Source: Bacteroidota bacterium (GTDB taxonomy: Bacteria; Bacteroidota; Bacteroidia; Chitinophagales; Chitinophagaceae). Taken from it: a DNA stretch of 64,000 nt. Below the pieces are notes generated by a model that was not told the DNA's origin, did no database searches, and saw nothing but the letters and a program-made list of their open reading frames with translations. The position numbers were made by a program, and so were the translations under genes. The first letter of the stretch is position 1. Each line of letters opens with the position of its first letter. Location: positions 35,297-99,296 of the forward strand of contig VBAT01000011.1 in NCBI GenBank assembly GCA_005884665.1. The letters run 5' to 3'. Positions 33,847 to 42,801 of the stretch are shown piece by piece.

Positions 33847-34236
33847 CTACCCGATGACCATCTGTTTCACCAGTGCGGCAAGCCAGTCCTGCTGTAGGAC
33901 GGGGCTGTCCGATGTAGACAATCGAATAACGATAATAAACTGTGAGGAAGGTTCAGACAATGACTGATTTTCGTTGTCGGCTTCTGGGGAATATTTCTGG
34001 CGGTAAATAGTGAAGCCTTCGTCATTGTCTTTCTTCATCGAGGAGACCATTTGGGAGCTAATGCGATAATGTTTAATGGGATTAAGCATACCCAACTTTG
34101 GCGCCAGGTTGTGAAGGTCAACGCTCCAAAATCCTTCCAGGCCCGGTATTCTCTTGCTACCGAATTTTAGCGTATGATATTCTTTGTTTTCTTCCGGCAG
34201 CTCTGCATCTTCATCTCTTACATAAGCAGGATTCAT
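33847..34236 (-). pseudogene. DUF1214 domain remnant (minus strand)
   Basis: A 129-codon ORF showing the core of a DUF1214 domain: KRIPGLEGFWSVDLHNL, HYRISSQMVSSMKKDNDEGF, then TIYRQKYSPEADNE and FIIVIRLS. It aligns with FWSLTLYEM ... DADGGLTLYVQHEYPG ... LVLRLY in the intact gene at 12514. The DUF1254 half is absent, the NWLP motif is lost (reads NQSLSEP), and the C-terminus differs. It is best read as a decayed 3' fragment, though a short expressed protein is possible. Confidence 0.55.
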
Positions 34237-34585
34237 AGATCGTCTGGTTTATGCTCACGCGCATCGGCGTAAGCCGGTGGAAAAGATATTCTGGTCACAT
34301 GAATTAGGAAAAGTGTCGTAGCGTCGTTACGCTTTCACGGGTTGAGGCTGTCGTAGGCTTGAGATTCGAGGGTCTTTAAAATAAGACTTCTTTTAAAGTT
34401 ACATTGGAAAACTGCTTTGCAATTTCAAAACTTGCCAAATCCTGCTAAATACCTGCAAAGAAAAGCCGAATATGGCCTATCTGACGAAGGTCGCCGGAAT
34501 ATGGGCACGCTTTCCTAAATTTTAGCCGATAGTCATTAGGATAATTTGTTTATTAAACGCCTGGAAAATACTTTCATTAAATTAA
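34237..34585. other. Gene-free stretch
   Basis: There is no ORF with recognisable content. A weak hairpin AGCGTCGTTACGCT lies near 34320, and CACATGAATTAGGAAA at 34296 recurs once at 37425, which could be chance. The region probably carries the promoter for 34586. Confidence 0.4.
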
Positions 34586-35254
34586 ATGCCTACAGTGAAA
34601 GCCGATATCAACCGGGAAGAGCGAATAAGAAACAGAGTTGAAATACTCGGCACCATCGTACTTTCTGTCGCTTCACTGGCAATTACCTGGTGCAGTTATC
34701 AAAGTTCATTGTGGAATGGCATCCAAACGATCAGCCTGATCGAAGCAAACACCTATGATATGCAGGCTTTGGAAAAAACCACTCTCCTGGAACAGCAGCA
34801 GGAAATAGATGCCAACGCAGTTATGAATTTTGCCAACGCAGTTATCGACCGGAATCAGGAGCGGATCAAGTTTTATCTTGAACACGGCAGGCCTGAAATG
34901 TCAAAGATATTTTCAGAATGGCTCAACACTGATCCGTTGAATAATCCAAATGCGCCTGCTCATCCTATGGCGACGAAGGAATACTTGAAATTGACTGCAA
35001 AATCCAGGGATGAACAGTCGGAACTCAAAAGAAAAGCAATCGAATATAAGGACCGCGGGCTGAAGGCGAATTTGCATTCCGACAATTATGTATTATACAC
35101 GGTCATCTTTGGGATGGTATTGTTTATAAATGGTATTTCCTCGAAAATCACCAACATAAGGTTGATGCGTCTATTCTCGTTCGTCTCCGCCATTATTTGC
35201 CTGATCGGCCTGGTTACGTTGTTAACTCGTCAGCCTATCACGATGCCGGGTTAA
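34586..35254 (+). CDS. DUF4337-like membrane protein
   Basis: A 222-residue protein: one N-terminal TM (VEILGTIVLSVASLAITWCS), a long central helical region (about residues 50-160) rich in Glu, Gln and Asn (LEKTTLLEQQQEIDANAVMN), and two C-terminal TM helices (YVLYTVIFGMVLFINGIS; LFSFVSAIICLIGLVTLLT). This one-plus-two TM layout with the WCSYQSSLWNG segment resembles DUF4337 proteins; the match is by layout and not firm. Function unknown. It converges with the AraC-type regulator across a terminator. Confidence 0.6.
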   Translation: MPTVKADINREERIRNRVEILGTIVLSVASLAITWCSYQSSLWNGIQTISLIEANTYDMQALEKTTLLEQQQEIDANAVMNFANAVIDRNQERIKFYLEHGRPEMSKIFSEWLNTDPLNNPNAPAHPMATKEYLKLTAKSRDEQSELKRKAIEYKDRGLKANLHSDNYVLYTVIFGMVLFINGISSKITNIRLMRLFSFVSAIICLIGLVTLLTRQPITMPG

Positions 35255-35273
35255 TCGATCATAACCTCTTGGT

Positions 35274-35300
35274 AAAAAAACCCGGCTGCGAACAGCCGGG
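35274..35300 (-). terminator. Rho-independent terminator of the AraC-type gene
   Basis: On the minus strand CCCGGCTG-TTCG-CAGCCGGG is followed by seven T residues, 24 bases after the regulator's stop codon. The perfect GC-rich 8 bp stem makes this the strongest terminator in the window. Confidence 0.93.
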
Positions 35301-35323
35301 TACCCAAAAAACACAAACCCTAA

Positions 35324-36388
35324 TTACACGTCTTCATCCCTAACTTTCTTCAAGTGGATACCGGGTCCCTCGGTAAGGTCTAACAACAACTCTTCCTGTT
35401 CCTGGTCGACTTTTAATTGCTTTAAGTAAGCAGATGGGTTCAGACCAGTAGCTTTTTTGAAAGCCGAAGTGAAAGTATTCCGGTTGCTAAATCCCGATTC
35501 ATCTGCGATCGCTTCCAGTTTCTTGTACTTCCACTCCATGGCAATGATCTTCACCTTACAATGGGAAACCCTGTATTCGTTGATAAAATCGTTGAAGTTC
35601 ATTTTATGATACCTGTTGATGAATGCCGACAAAATATGAAGCGGCACATTCGTTTCCTCAGCCAGGTGCTTTAATGAGTATCCATGTTGCAGGAAAGGCT
35701 TTTTTTCTGTAAGAAATGCGGTCACGATACTGTCAATATGTTTCATTTTTTCTTCGGTGAGGAAAAAAGAAGAAACCTCTCCGTGCTTCTTTACCTCATG
35801 TGCGTGACCGTTGCCGTTCATGCCGTTTCCGTTCATGCCGTTTCCGTTGACCATTCCATTGACTGCGCCATTGATAGTCACTTTTTCCTTTTCAATACCA
35901 AGATAATTTTTCCTGAGCATCACCAGCACAAGCCACAAATAAACGCCGGTCATACAATAAACATATAACCGGAACGCCAGCAGGGATATCTGCTCAGCGC
36001 TGAATGATGAAAAAATATTCCTGCCGTTATTCTGGAGAAAGTCAAGATTTCCGTTCACCAAAAAAGCGATGGCACATCCTATGCAAAACAATGCACAAGG
36101 AACCAGGTTGACGACATCGGTTCTTTCGATATTTCGTTTATTAAAATAATTGCGGAGATAGAGATAGGCTCCAGGTATGAACAGTGAACGGGCAATATAC
36201 CCACTCATGATAACATACATGGGAGTGGTACCCGCACCGGTTTCAACGATGATCCTGATACTTTCAGAATAAAGCAGCAGAACGAGCACCCATTTCAATA
36301 GTCTGTTTGACAATATATCCTTCATGGACATTACAAGTAACAAACAGGTCACAACGACGATCGTGTAGAATTGTTCTAGGATTTGCAT
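35324..36388 (-). CDS. Membrane-anchored AraC-family regulator
   Basis: A 354-residue protein; ATG at 36388 preferred over TTG at 36394. Residues about 1-165 contain five or six TM helices (YTIVVVTCLLLVMSM, LVPCALFCIGCAIAFLV, YVYCMTGVYLWLVLVML). A linker about 178-196 is built of Met-Asn-Gly repeats (NGNGMNGNGMNGNG). Residues about 215-330 are an AraC/HTH_18 DNA-binding domain (YSLKHLAEETNVPLHILSAF, ADESGFSNRNTFTSAFKKAT, GLNPSAYLKQL). It should sense a membrane or periplasmic signal and bind DNA; targets unknown. The DNA-binding half is close to the small protein at 39410. Confidence 0.9.
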   Translation of the reverse strand: MQILEQFYTIVVVTCLLLVMSMKDILSNRLLKWVLVLLLYSESIRIIVETGAGTTPMYVIMSGYIARSLFIPGAYLYLRNYFNKRNIERTDVVNLVPCALFCIGCAIAFLVNGNLDFLQNNGRNIFSSFSAEQISLLAFRLYVYCMTGVYLWLVLVMLRKNYLGIEKEKVTINGAVNGMVNGNGMNGNGMNGNGHAHEVKKHGEVSSFFLTEEKMKHIDSIVTAFLTEKKPFLQHGYSLKHLAEETNVPLHILSAFINRYHKMNFNDFINEYRVSHCKVKIIAMEWKYKKLEAIADESGFSNRNTFTSAFKKATGLNPSAYLKQLKVDQEQEELLLDLTEGPGIHLKKVRDEDV

Positions 36389-36483
36389 AAGCAATTGATT
36401 TAGGCATGGATCTTTTAATAATTGGAATAGTTCACATTGTTCATTTTATATACTTCGTAAAGCATCAACTTTTCAGGCCATAC

Positions 36484-36499
36484 TAAGTAGTAATACTTA
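36484..36499. promoter_or_regulatory. Candidate operator dyad upstream of the AraC-type gene
   Basis: An inverted repeat, TAAGTA-GTAA-TACTTA, about 95 bases before the regulator's ATG in an AT-rich 200-base intergenic region. It may be an autoregulatory site; the sequence alone does not prove it. Confidence 0.3.
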
Positions 36500-36601
36500 A
36501 TTTGGATCATCCTGTTTTACTTCATTATTAAGTCTGTTCATTTGTCGTATTATTATTTTTAATTGTCATGTAAATCAATTAACTTTAAAAGGTTTAGTAG
36601 C

Positions 36602-36895
36602 TCACAACAGATCATGATTATGTTTTTGCCCTAAGTGGTCCACAAACTGAAGCAGATCTTTTTCCAGGGTGGTTTTGAGATCTTTGTATTCGCGCAGAAA
36701 TCTCTCGTCTTTTTCGACTGACATTTCCCACTGCCCCAAAGACTTCACGCAAAGAAAATAATCATGGCACAGTGCCTGGAACTCTTCACTGTCATTAAAA
36801 AGAGAAGTGATCTTTTCTTTAATTGCAGGAAACTTTTCGACGGCACACAGTAGCTCTGCTCTCATTGCGATTTTGATTTTCCAATATTGTTTCAT
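36602..36895 (-). CDS. Small helical cytoplasmic protein, unknown
   Basis: A 97-residue protein without signal or TM. Almost entirely charged helix (AELLCAVEKFPAIKEKITSL, FQALCHDYFLCVKSLGQWEM, YKDLKTTLEKDLLQFVDHLG). The true start may be the internal ATG at 36862 (MRAELL). Small proteins with the LLCAVEKFP-type beginning are familiar in Bacteroidota but have no assigned function. It stands alone between the AraC-type gene and a dyad-rich region. Confidence 0.6.
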   Translation of the reverse strand: MKQYWKIKIAMRAELLCAVEKFPAIKEKITSLFNDSEEFQALCHDYFLCVKSLGQWEMSVEKDERFLREYKDLKTTLEKDLLQFVDHLGQKHNHDLL

Positions 36896-37502
36896 GAAAA
36901 CCGGGCAAGTTCATTTATCCTTTTAAACCATTAGCAAGATAAGGTGCAGGGTTATGTGAAAACAAATTTTTGAGGATGCTAACAGTTACTGTAACGGTTA
37001 TGTAACACGATGAGAAACTTTGATAAAATACATAATTACCATCAGGCTTCTGTCAATGGTGAATTTATTTGGCCTTTCTTTCATGTAAAATCAATAATCG
37101 TATACGTGTTTCCTCTCAATTTGCAAATCGTGCAAACGATTACAATGAAAACTTTTATCAGCGGTAATTTTTTTAAGTGTTTACATTATATATTGTGCAG
37201 GTATGATTGTCGTGTTAGGAATGTTTTTTGTTCAGGAAAAGAAGTAGTTTGCAGCACCAGCCATTATCCCACCCCTCTGAATATTTTATTCATTAAAATT
37301 TAGTTTTTTCAAGTTCTTATTATTACCGTTACAAGAATTCACCATTCGGATAACGAGACCACCTAAGCAGGAACAGGCATTATTAATGCAGAAACTCGGC
37401 AGTTAAAGGCAGATGATTAGGCACCACATGAATTAGGAAAGAATTATTAACCAAAACAACTTACCCGGCAGTAACGATAGCCGGGTATAGGATTTGACTG
37501 CA
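36896..37502. other. 607-base intergenic region with GTTAC/GTAAC dyads
   Basis: The 97-codon plus ORF at 37010 has no recognisable content and is not accepted. The notable content is two adjacent dyads, GTTACTGTAAC (36985-36995) and GTTATGTAAC (36997-37006), and a third related sequence on the other strand at about 37322-37333 (ATTACCGTTACA). These may be operators for the divergent genes at 36895 and 37503. Confidence 0.45.
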
Positions 37503-39092
37503 ATGGGGGACCTTGGGAATACATACAGCATTGATCCGGGCACAGTGAGGAAAGAACTTTCGCAAATTCTTTCTTCCGACAAATTCAGGAATGCCCAGGT
37601 TTTATCCATGTTTCTTCAATTTGTAATTGAAGAAACACTGGCAGGGCGGATCAATGAAATCAAAGAATATACTATTGGTATAAGGGCATTGGGACGTCCG
37701 CCTGATTTTAATCCACAGGTAGATGCCGTTGTCCGCATTCATGCGGGAAGGCTTCGCCGTATGCTTCATGAATATTATGAAGGCGAAGGATCTACTGACC
37801 CTGTCCTTATCGAAATGCCAAAAGGAGGTTACGTTCCTCTTTTTAAACATCGCAATGGCAATGGCACCGATGACCGCCTGTTGAATCATATTTCAAACGA
37901 TATCCCCCTCATCCAGCGCAAAGCAACGATCGCAGTCTTTCCTCTTCGCAACCTTAGCATCGATAATTCCAAAGATTTTTTTGTGGAAGGCATGGGGGAA
38001 CAAATCTGCGTCGACCTGGCCAAATTCCAGCACCTGAGCATTATCCCCTGTTATCCCTCGCTGAAGTTTCTTGCGCAGAAAGAAGTCCCCGAAAATCATA
38101 AAGAAGATGATTTCGATTATATGTTGACGGGTAGCGTACGCTTTGCCGAAAACAGGGTACAGGTAAATGTGGAGTTAATGATCGCTGACACAGGAGCATT
38201 GTTATGGACACATACATACCAGCGACATTTTAATGCCGGTATGCTTTATACGATCCAGGACCAGATAATCGAGCACCTGGCCAATAAGCTGGCCGATACG
38301 GACGGGATCGTCACAAAAAATATTATACAAAACAGCAGCCTGCGGAAGAAAAAAGTGTTGGGCGTCTACGAATCGGTATACCTATATTATAGCTTCCGGG
38401 AAAAATATGACAGCGATACACTCGAGCAGGCCCGCCTGTCCCTTGAAAATGCACTTGCCATCGACCCTGACAATGCCCTGATCTGGGCATCGCTGTCAAA
38501 AGTATACTTACATAATTATTGTATCCGCTTCGAGTCGTCGGCTGCAGATCTTGAAAAAGGTAAGATGTATGCAGAACGGTCCATGTGGCTTGACCAGAAT
38601 TGTCAATATGCTCATAAGGCTATGGCCTGGACTCATTTTCTCACCGGTAAAAAACAGGATTGCCGTGAAGCAATAGAAAGATGCCTCGATATTAATCCTA
38701 TAGCCCCAAGTGTTACAGGCAGCATGGGATTCCTGATGATCTGCCTGGGTAATTATTTACATGGATTTCAATTGTTGCTAAAGACAATGTACCTGAACCC
38801 CATCACGACCTGGTATTGTAATCTCGGGTTTGCATTATATTATTATCATAGTGGAAACTACCAGGAGACATTGAACTGGGCCCAACGGCATCCCCAGGGA
38901 GATATCCCCCTGATGCTTTTAGTCAGGCTTTCAGCAAAAGGAAAGCTCCGCCAGGAAAACGTGAAAGTGGAAATGGAAGAACTACATGAATCGGATCACA
39001 GGACCATCAAACGGGCCCCCCAGATACTAAACCAGTTTGTTTACGACAATGAACTAAGAATAAAACTGCTTATCGGTCTTTCCCACGATTAA
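37503..39092 (+). CDS. CadC-like winged-helix / TPR regulatory protein
   Basis: A protein of about 529 residues; ATG at 37503 preferred over TTG at 37494. The N-terminal part (about 10-100) is the winged-helix-like region seen in adenylate-cyclase/CadC-like TPR proteins (ELSQILSSDKFRNAQVLSMF, EYTIGIRALGRPPDFNPQVD, AVVRIHAGRLRRMLHEYY). Residues about 135-260 form a TolB/FlgO-like domain (IAVFPLRNLSIDNSKDFFVE, MLTGSVRFAENRVQVNVELM). The rest, about 280-500, is TPR-type helices (ENALAIDPDNALIWASLSKV). No cyclase catalytic domain or TM is visible. The likely role is as a cytoplasmic regulator; the ligand is unknown. Confidence 0.8.
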   Translation: MGDLGNTYSIDPGTVRKELSQILSSDKFRNAQVLSMFLQFVIEETLAGRINEIKEYTIGIRALGRPPDFNPQVDAVVRIHAGRLRRMLHEYYEGEGSTDPVLIEMPKGGYVPLFKHRNGNGTDDRLLNHISNDIPLIQRKATIAVFPLRNLSIDNSKDFFVEGMGEQICVDLAKFQHLSIIPCYPSLKFLAQKEVPENHKEDDFDYMLTGSVRFAENRVQVNVELMIADTGALLWTHTYQRHFNAGMLYTIQDQIIEHLANKLADTDGIVTKNIIQNSSLRKKKVLGVYESVYLYYSFREKYDSDTLEQARLSLENALAIDPDNALIWASLSKVYLHNYCIRFESSAADLEKGKMYAERSMWLDQNCQYAHKAMAWTHFLTGKKQDCREAIERCLDINPIAPSVTGSMGFLMICLGNYLHGFQLLLKTMYLNPITTWYCNLGFALYYYHSGNYQETLNWAQRHPQGDIPLMLLVRLSAKGKLRQENVKVEMEELHESDHRTIKRAPQILNQFVYDNELRIKLLIGLSHD

Positions 39093-39409
39093 GAAGTAAA
39101 AACACAATTCATGCTATTATCTTTTGCACGCACTCACCAATTGTTTGCTGCCCAAAAAATCGCACTCACGGTTTTTATAGATTCACGCCGCCCCCTATTA
39201 TAAAAGCGGGCAAAACCTGCCTGTTAATACTTGAAACGAATTAATGCTGGTTGTAATTTTAATTAGTAGCAAACACAGCTCAATTCAGCTACTCCCACAC
39301 AAGGATTGCTCCATCTTCGATCCATCTCTTTGATTTTCTATTCTGTATTACGTGCAGTCGTTAACACGTGGATAAAATTTCCATGTAACCGGCAATAAAC
39401 ACTGTCTCT
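39093..39409. other. Gene-free stretch
   Basis: There is no recognisable ORF, hairpin terminator or repeat of note. It contains AT-rich sequence with a TATTATAAAAGCGGGC box near 39196 and probably the promoter of 39410. Confidence 0.4.
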
Positions 39410-39877
39410 ATGACTAAAAAAAAAAATCTATTCTCTGTTATTTGGGATTTCCTCAGTCCTCACAAAAAGAAAAAGAGTGTTGGTGAACAGTTGAGGGGAT
39501 ACGAGGTAAAATTTCTGAAGGTCCGGCTGGAGGGACTTATGGATCAACAAAAGCCTTTCCTGAGACCCCGGTATAGCATCAATGACATGGCAACTGATAT
39601 GCAAATCCCCTCCTACCTGCTTTCTTCTTTTCTCAACAACATTATGAAAATAAACTTCAGCGATTTTCTTAACCGGTACCGGATAGAATACTGCCAGGGC
39701 ATAATGAGAGATAGAACAACCTGGTCCTTTAGTCTAAAAGAATTAGCTGGTAAATGCGGATTCAACAACCGGAACACATTTACAACTGCATTTAAAAAGT
39801 TTACAGGCAATACCCCTTCCGACTATATTAAAAAACTGAAGCTATTTACCTATCAGGCCAAACCCGAAAGGCAATGA
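39410..39877 (+). CDS. Small AraC-type DNA-binding protein
   Basis: A 155-residue protein consisting of a basic N-terminus and an AraC/HTH_18 domain (about residues 45-148): YSINDMATDMQIPSYLLSSF, INFSDFLNRYRIEYCQ, LKELAGKCGFNNRNTFTTAF, GNTPSDYIKKL. It lacks the sensor domain found in the membrane regulator at 35324, with which it shares the LKxLA...GF-NRNTFT-AFKK pattern. It may be a free DNA-binding subunit or the trimmed descendant of a larger regulator. The META-domain gene begins 18 bases after its stop, suggesting a shared transcript. Confidence 0.85.
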   Translation: MTKKKNLFSVIWDFLSPHKKKKSVGEQLRGYEVKFLKVRLEGLMDQQKPFLRPRYSINDMATDMQIPSYLLSSFLNNIMKINFSDFLNRYRIEYCQGIMRDRTTWSFSLKELAGKCGFNNRNTFTTAFKKFTGNTPSDYIKKLKLFTYQAKPERQ

Positions 39878-39895
39878 AGCGATAAAAAAATTGTG

Positions 39896-40342
39896 ATGAA
39901 AGCGAACCTTCAAAGAAAAACCACGGCCACGGCGCATTTAATTAAGATCCTTTTTATAAGCTGCCTTTTCTTCCCCTTATCCTGCTATATGGCCAAAGGA
40001 CCGTATGAATCCGTAGAGATCCTGACTTCGAGTAACTGGGTATTATCCGAGATAAAGGACCAGTCAGTTACATTACACGACTTTAAAAATGGAAAACCTT
40101 ACCTGCATTTCTCACCCGAGGGGAACCTGACAATATTTACAGGATGCGATTATTTACGCGGCACTTTTGTCGCGAGGGGATCCCTGATCAGGATGAGATT
40201 TGATACTGCCAATTTATGCAGAACTTATCTTGCTTCGGATTTTGTGAACGCATTAAAGATGTCAAATACTTTCAAAACACGTTTGGAAAAATTAGTCCTG
40301 ATACGCGATACTTCTGAATTGATGTATTTTTTTCCGAAATAA
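39896..40342 (+). CDS. META-domain (HslJ-like) lipoprotein
   Basis: A protein of about 148 residues with a signal segment LIKILFISCLFFPLSC, lipobox PLSC. The META-type domain follows: SSNWVLSEIKDQSVTL, GKPYLHFSPEGNLTIFTGCD with the conserved G-C-D/N turn, GSLIRMRFDTANLCRT, and FVNALKMSNTFKT. META/HslJ-type domains are small envelope beta domains; HslJ is linked to novobiocin resistance in E. coli. It lies directly after the small AraC-type gene. A broken relative is at 15805. Confidence 0.75.
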   Translation: MKANLQRKTTATAHLIKILFISCLFFPLSCYMAKGPYESVEILTSSNWVLSEIKDQSVTLHDFKNGKPYLHFSPEGNLTIFTGCDYLRGTFVARGSLIRMRFDTANLCRTYLASDFVNALKMSNTFKTRLEKLVLIRDTSELMYFFPK

Positions 40343-40373
40343 TTGCGGCCCCGACCGGCCTCACCCTTCCGTC

Positions 40374-40390
40374 CCTCTCCGAAGGAGAGG
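40374..40390. repeat. Short intergenic hairpin
   Basis: A perfect CCTCTCC-GAA-GGAGAGG hairpin after the META-domain gene. No T-tract follows, so it resembles a REP-type intergenic palindrome more than a terminator. The next bases include a short direct repeat of ATCCAGCATC (about 40491-40514). Confidence 0.6.
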
Positions 40391-40546
40391 TAAACTACTT
40401 TCTACTTCTACTCAGCACTCTTCATGATTTCAGCAGCTATTATCTTATCTACCCTTTGCCGGATTGCGATGGCACATTTTAGTACGGAACATCCAGCATC
40501 TAGCATCCAGCATCAATTCTCCATCATCCCCCTTACCTTTACAACT

Positions 40547-41485
40547 ATGGTCCAGTATTTTAAAAATATTGACTTCAAAACTGTAGCCATCGATAAGCCG
40601 GAAAATGGCAGTTGGGTAAATGTGCTGCCTCCGCTAAAGCAGGAAGAATTTTCCGGGTTGTCAGCTGAACTTGAGATACCAATCGATTTTCTTACCGACT
40701 CACTGGATATAGACGAAAGGAGCCGTTTCGAAGAAGAGGACAATGTGCGACTGATCGTGATCAAAACCCCGACGGAAAACAATTCGTTTAACGAAAGCGA
40801 CGCCTATTATATCACCATCCCGATTTGTATCATTCTCACGCATAACCAGATCGTCACGGTCAATTCTTTTGAAAACCCGGCCATTAAAAAATTCCTGAGC
40901 ACTTTTCAAAACCGTCATCCTGACAAAAAGAACATGATGGTGCTGAAAATATTTGAAAAGATCGTTCAGAATTTCATGGAATACCTGAAGGAGATCAACC
41001 AGCGCAGGAATGTCCTCGAGCAAAAACTATATGTGGCCAGCCAAAATGAACAGCTGCTGCAATTGATGCGGATACAAAAAAGCCTGGTATATTTTGTTAC
41101 CGCTCTCCGCTCCAATGAAATGCTGATGATGAAACTCGAAAGGACCAATTTCCTTGCATTGAATGATGAAGACAAAGAGTTCCTGAATGATCTCATTGTC
41201 GACAATTCGCAGGCCCTGGAAATGGCAAACATCAATACAAACATTTTAAGCAGCACCCTTGACGCGTTTGCCAGCATCATCGCCAATAACCAGAACCAGG
41301 TGCTCAAACGCCTGGCGGTAATCACGATCGTACTTACATTCCCTGTGCTGATCGCCAGTATATTCGGAATGAATGTACGAAACGGGTTCGAACACTCGCA
41401 ATCAGCCTTTTATATTGTCGTATTTCTTTCGCTTATCATTGCCCTGGTTATCGGGTGGCTTTTTTTACGTAAAAAAATAGTTTAA
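40547..41485 (+). CDS. corA: CorA-family divalent cation transporter
   Basis: The track starts at 40424, but the ATG at 40547 (MVQYFKNIDFKTVAID) is the natural start; length 312. The first about 245 residues are the cytoplasmic domain with a long helix (FMEYLKEINQRRNVLEQKLY). Two C-terminal TM helices follow, and the first ends in the CorA signature FGMNV (residues about 276-280), the selectivity motif for Mg2+/Co2+/Ni2+. The second is IVVFLSLIIALVIGWLFL. A TACCTTTA box at about 40532 could be the -7 element. The Nudix gene follows after 6 bases. Confidence 0.9.
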   Translation: MVQYFKNIDFKTVAIDKPENGSWVNVLPPLKQEEFSGLSAELEIPIDFLTDSLDIDERSRFEEEDNVRLIVIKTPTENNSFNESDAYYITIPICIILTHNQIVTVNSFENPAIKKFLSTFQNRHPDKKNMMVLKIFEKIVQNFMEYLKEINQRRNVLEQKLYVASQNEQLLQLMRIQKSLVYFVTALRSNEMLMMKLERTNFLALNDEDKEFLNDLIVDNSQALEMANINTNILSSTLDAFASIIANNQNQVLKRLAVITIVLTFPVLIASIFGMNVRNGFEHSQSAFYIVVFLSLIIALVIGWLFLRKKIV

Positions 41486-41491
41486 TACAGG

Positions 41492-41953
41492 ATGAACAGG
41501 TTCAATCTCCGCGTTTATGGAATTTTAATCAACGAAAAGAAACAGGTGCTCGTAAGCGATGAATACATCCGCGGAGGCTACTATACCAAGTTTCCCGGTG
41601 GTGGGCTGGAATTTGGAGAAGGAACAAGGGATTGTCTTGCAAGGGAATTCATCGAGGAAATGAACCTGCGCGTCGAGGTCGGCGATCATATATATACAAC
41701 AGATTTTTTCCAGCTATCGGCCTTCAACCCCGATCACCAGATCATTTCCATCTACTATTATGCGAAAGCGCTGGAAGAAATAAAAGTCCCCTTGAGGGAT
41801 AAGGTCTTTGATTTTGATGAGCAGCAACTGGAGATTTACCGGCAGAAAAATGAAATAGAAACTTTTCGGTTTATTGACTGGGAAAATTTCTCCGCGGAAA
41901 GTGTAACGCTCCCTATTGATAAGATTGTTTCGGAGCTGGTAAAGAGAAGTTGA
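41492..41953 (+). CDS. Nudix hydrolase
   Basis: A 153-residue protein with the Nudix box GGLEFGEGTRDCLAREFIEE (about residues 31-50), which supplies the metal-binding REFIEE. The position after EE-x that is usually Gly is Asn here (EEMNL). It should hydrolyse a nucleoside diphosphate linked to some group; specificity cannot be read. It begins six bases after corA and is probably translated from the same message. Confidence 0.92.
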   Translation: MNRFNLRVYGILINEKKQVLVSDEYIRGGYYTKFPGGGLEFGEGTRDCLAREFIEEMNLRVEVGDHIYTTDFFQLSAFNPDHQIISIYYYAKALEEIKVPLRDKVFDFDEQQLEIYRQKNEIETFRFIDWENFSAESVTLPIDKIVSELVKRS

Positions 41954-42003
41954 CTGGTTGACTAGTTCCGAAGTCCTGCTTAACTGATTAACAAATCAAC
42001 CAA

Positions 42004-42801
42004 TTACTCATCCCCCATCGCAGCCTTTTTCATCTCAGCCGCCATCGGGTGGCCCAGGTATCTTTCTATCCACCCATGCACAAGATAGATCACGGGTGTA
42101 AGTATCAATGCCATGATAAACTTATAAATGTAATTACCCACGCAGATCGTCATCACGAGGCCGAATCCCCATGGCTTTCCCTGGTTCGTTGATACGCGTG
42201 GCCCGATGTAAAAGGCAATAAACAGCACAACGAAACTGTCGACAAACTGCGAAACCACGGTGGATCCGGTTGACCTCAGCCAGATGCCTTTTTCACCGGT
42301 CAGTTTTTTTATTTTATGAAAAATAAAAACATCAAGAACCTGTCCTATCCCAAACGCTACCAGTGAGCCGATGATGATCCATGAGCTTTGGCCGAATATG
42401 GCCTGGTAAGCTTTATTTGCATCTGGCACTCCCTGGTTGGAATAATTACTAACCCAAAATCCTGCGGGAGTTATATGAATCGCTCCCTGGAACATGATAA
42501 ATGCATAGCCGATCAGGCCAATTGCCATAAAAGAAAGGAACCGGACTCCTTTCATTCCATAATATTCATTGATGATATCAGTCATAATGAACACAACGGG
42601 CCACAAAAGGACTCCCGCTGTGAGATTAAATGAGAACTCGTTACCGAAGATCAGCAGGCGAAGCGGCTTTATACCTATTGTTTCTTCCAACGAAAACAGT
42701 TTTACTCCCATCAATTCAGCGATCAGCGCATTGCAGATAAATATACCGGCGAGGATAATGAAGAGGCGAGTGGGTTTATGGTGTATGATTGCCTTGACCA
42801 T
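42004..42801 (-). CDS. Queuosine precursor transporter (YhhQ/VUT_1 family)
   Basis: A 265-residue membrane protein with about six TM helices; ATG at 42801 preferred over TTG at 42807. Family landmarks: the early NALIAELMGVKLF, FNLTAGVLLWPVVFIMTDII followed by NEYYG, and the late GSTVVSQFVDSFVVLFIAFY. YhhQ-type carriers import preQ0/preQ1 for queuosine tRNA modification; direct evidence of substrate here is lacking. It overlaps the upstream small membrane gene by 26 bases, so the two are an operon. Confidence 0.9.
   Translation of the reverse strand: MVKAIIHHKPTRLFIILAGIFICNALIAELMGVKLFSLEETIGIKPLRLLIFGNEFSFNLTAGVLLWPVVFIMTDIINEYYGMKGVRFLSFMAIGLIGYAFIMFQGAIHITPAGFWVSNYSNQGVPDANKAYQAIFGQSSWIIIGSLVAFGIGQVLDVFIFHKIKKLTGEKGIWLRSTGSTVVSQFVDSFVVLFIAFYIGPRVSTNQGKPWGFGLVMTICVGNYIYKFIMALILTPVIYLVHGWIERYLGHPMAAEMKKAAMGDE

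Noticed and set aside
37010-37303. 97-codon plus-strand ORF
   Set aside because: There is no signal, domain or coherent composition; it lies in a dyad-rich intergenic region and reads like chance.
34296-37440. Exact 16 bp repeat CACATGAATTAGGAAA at 34296 and 37425
   Set aside because: One exact 16-mer pair in 64 kb is close to chance expectation and the flanks do not align.
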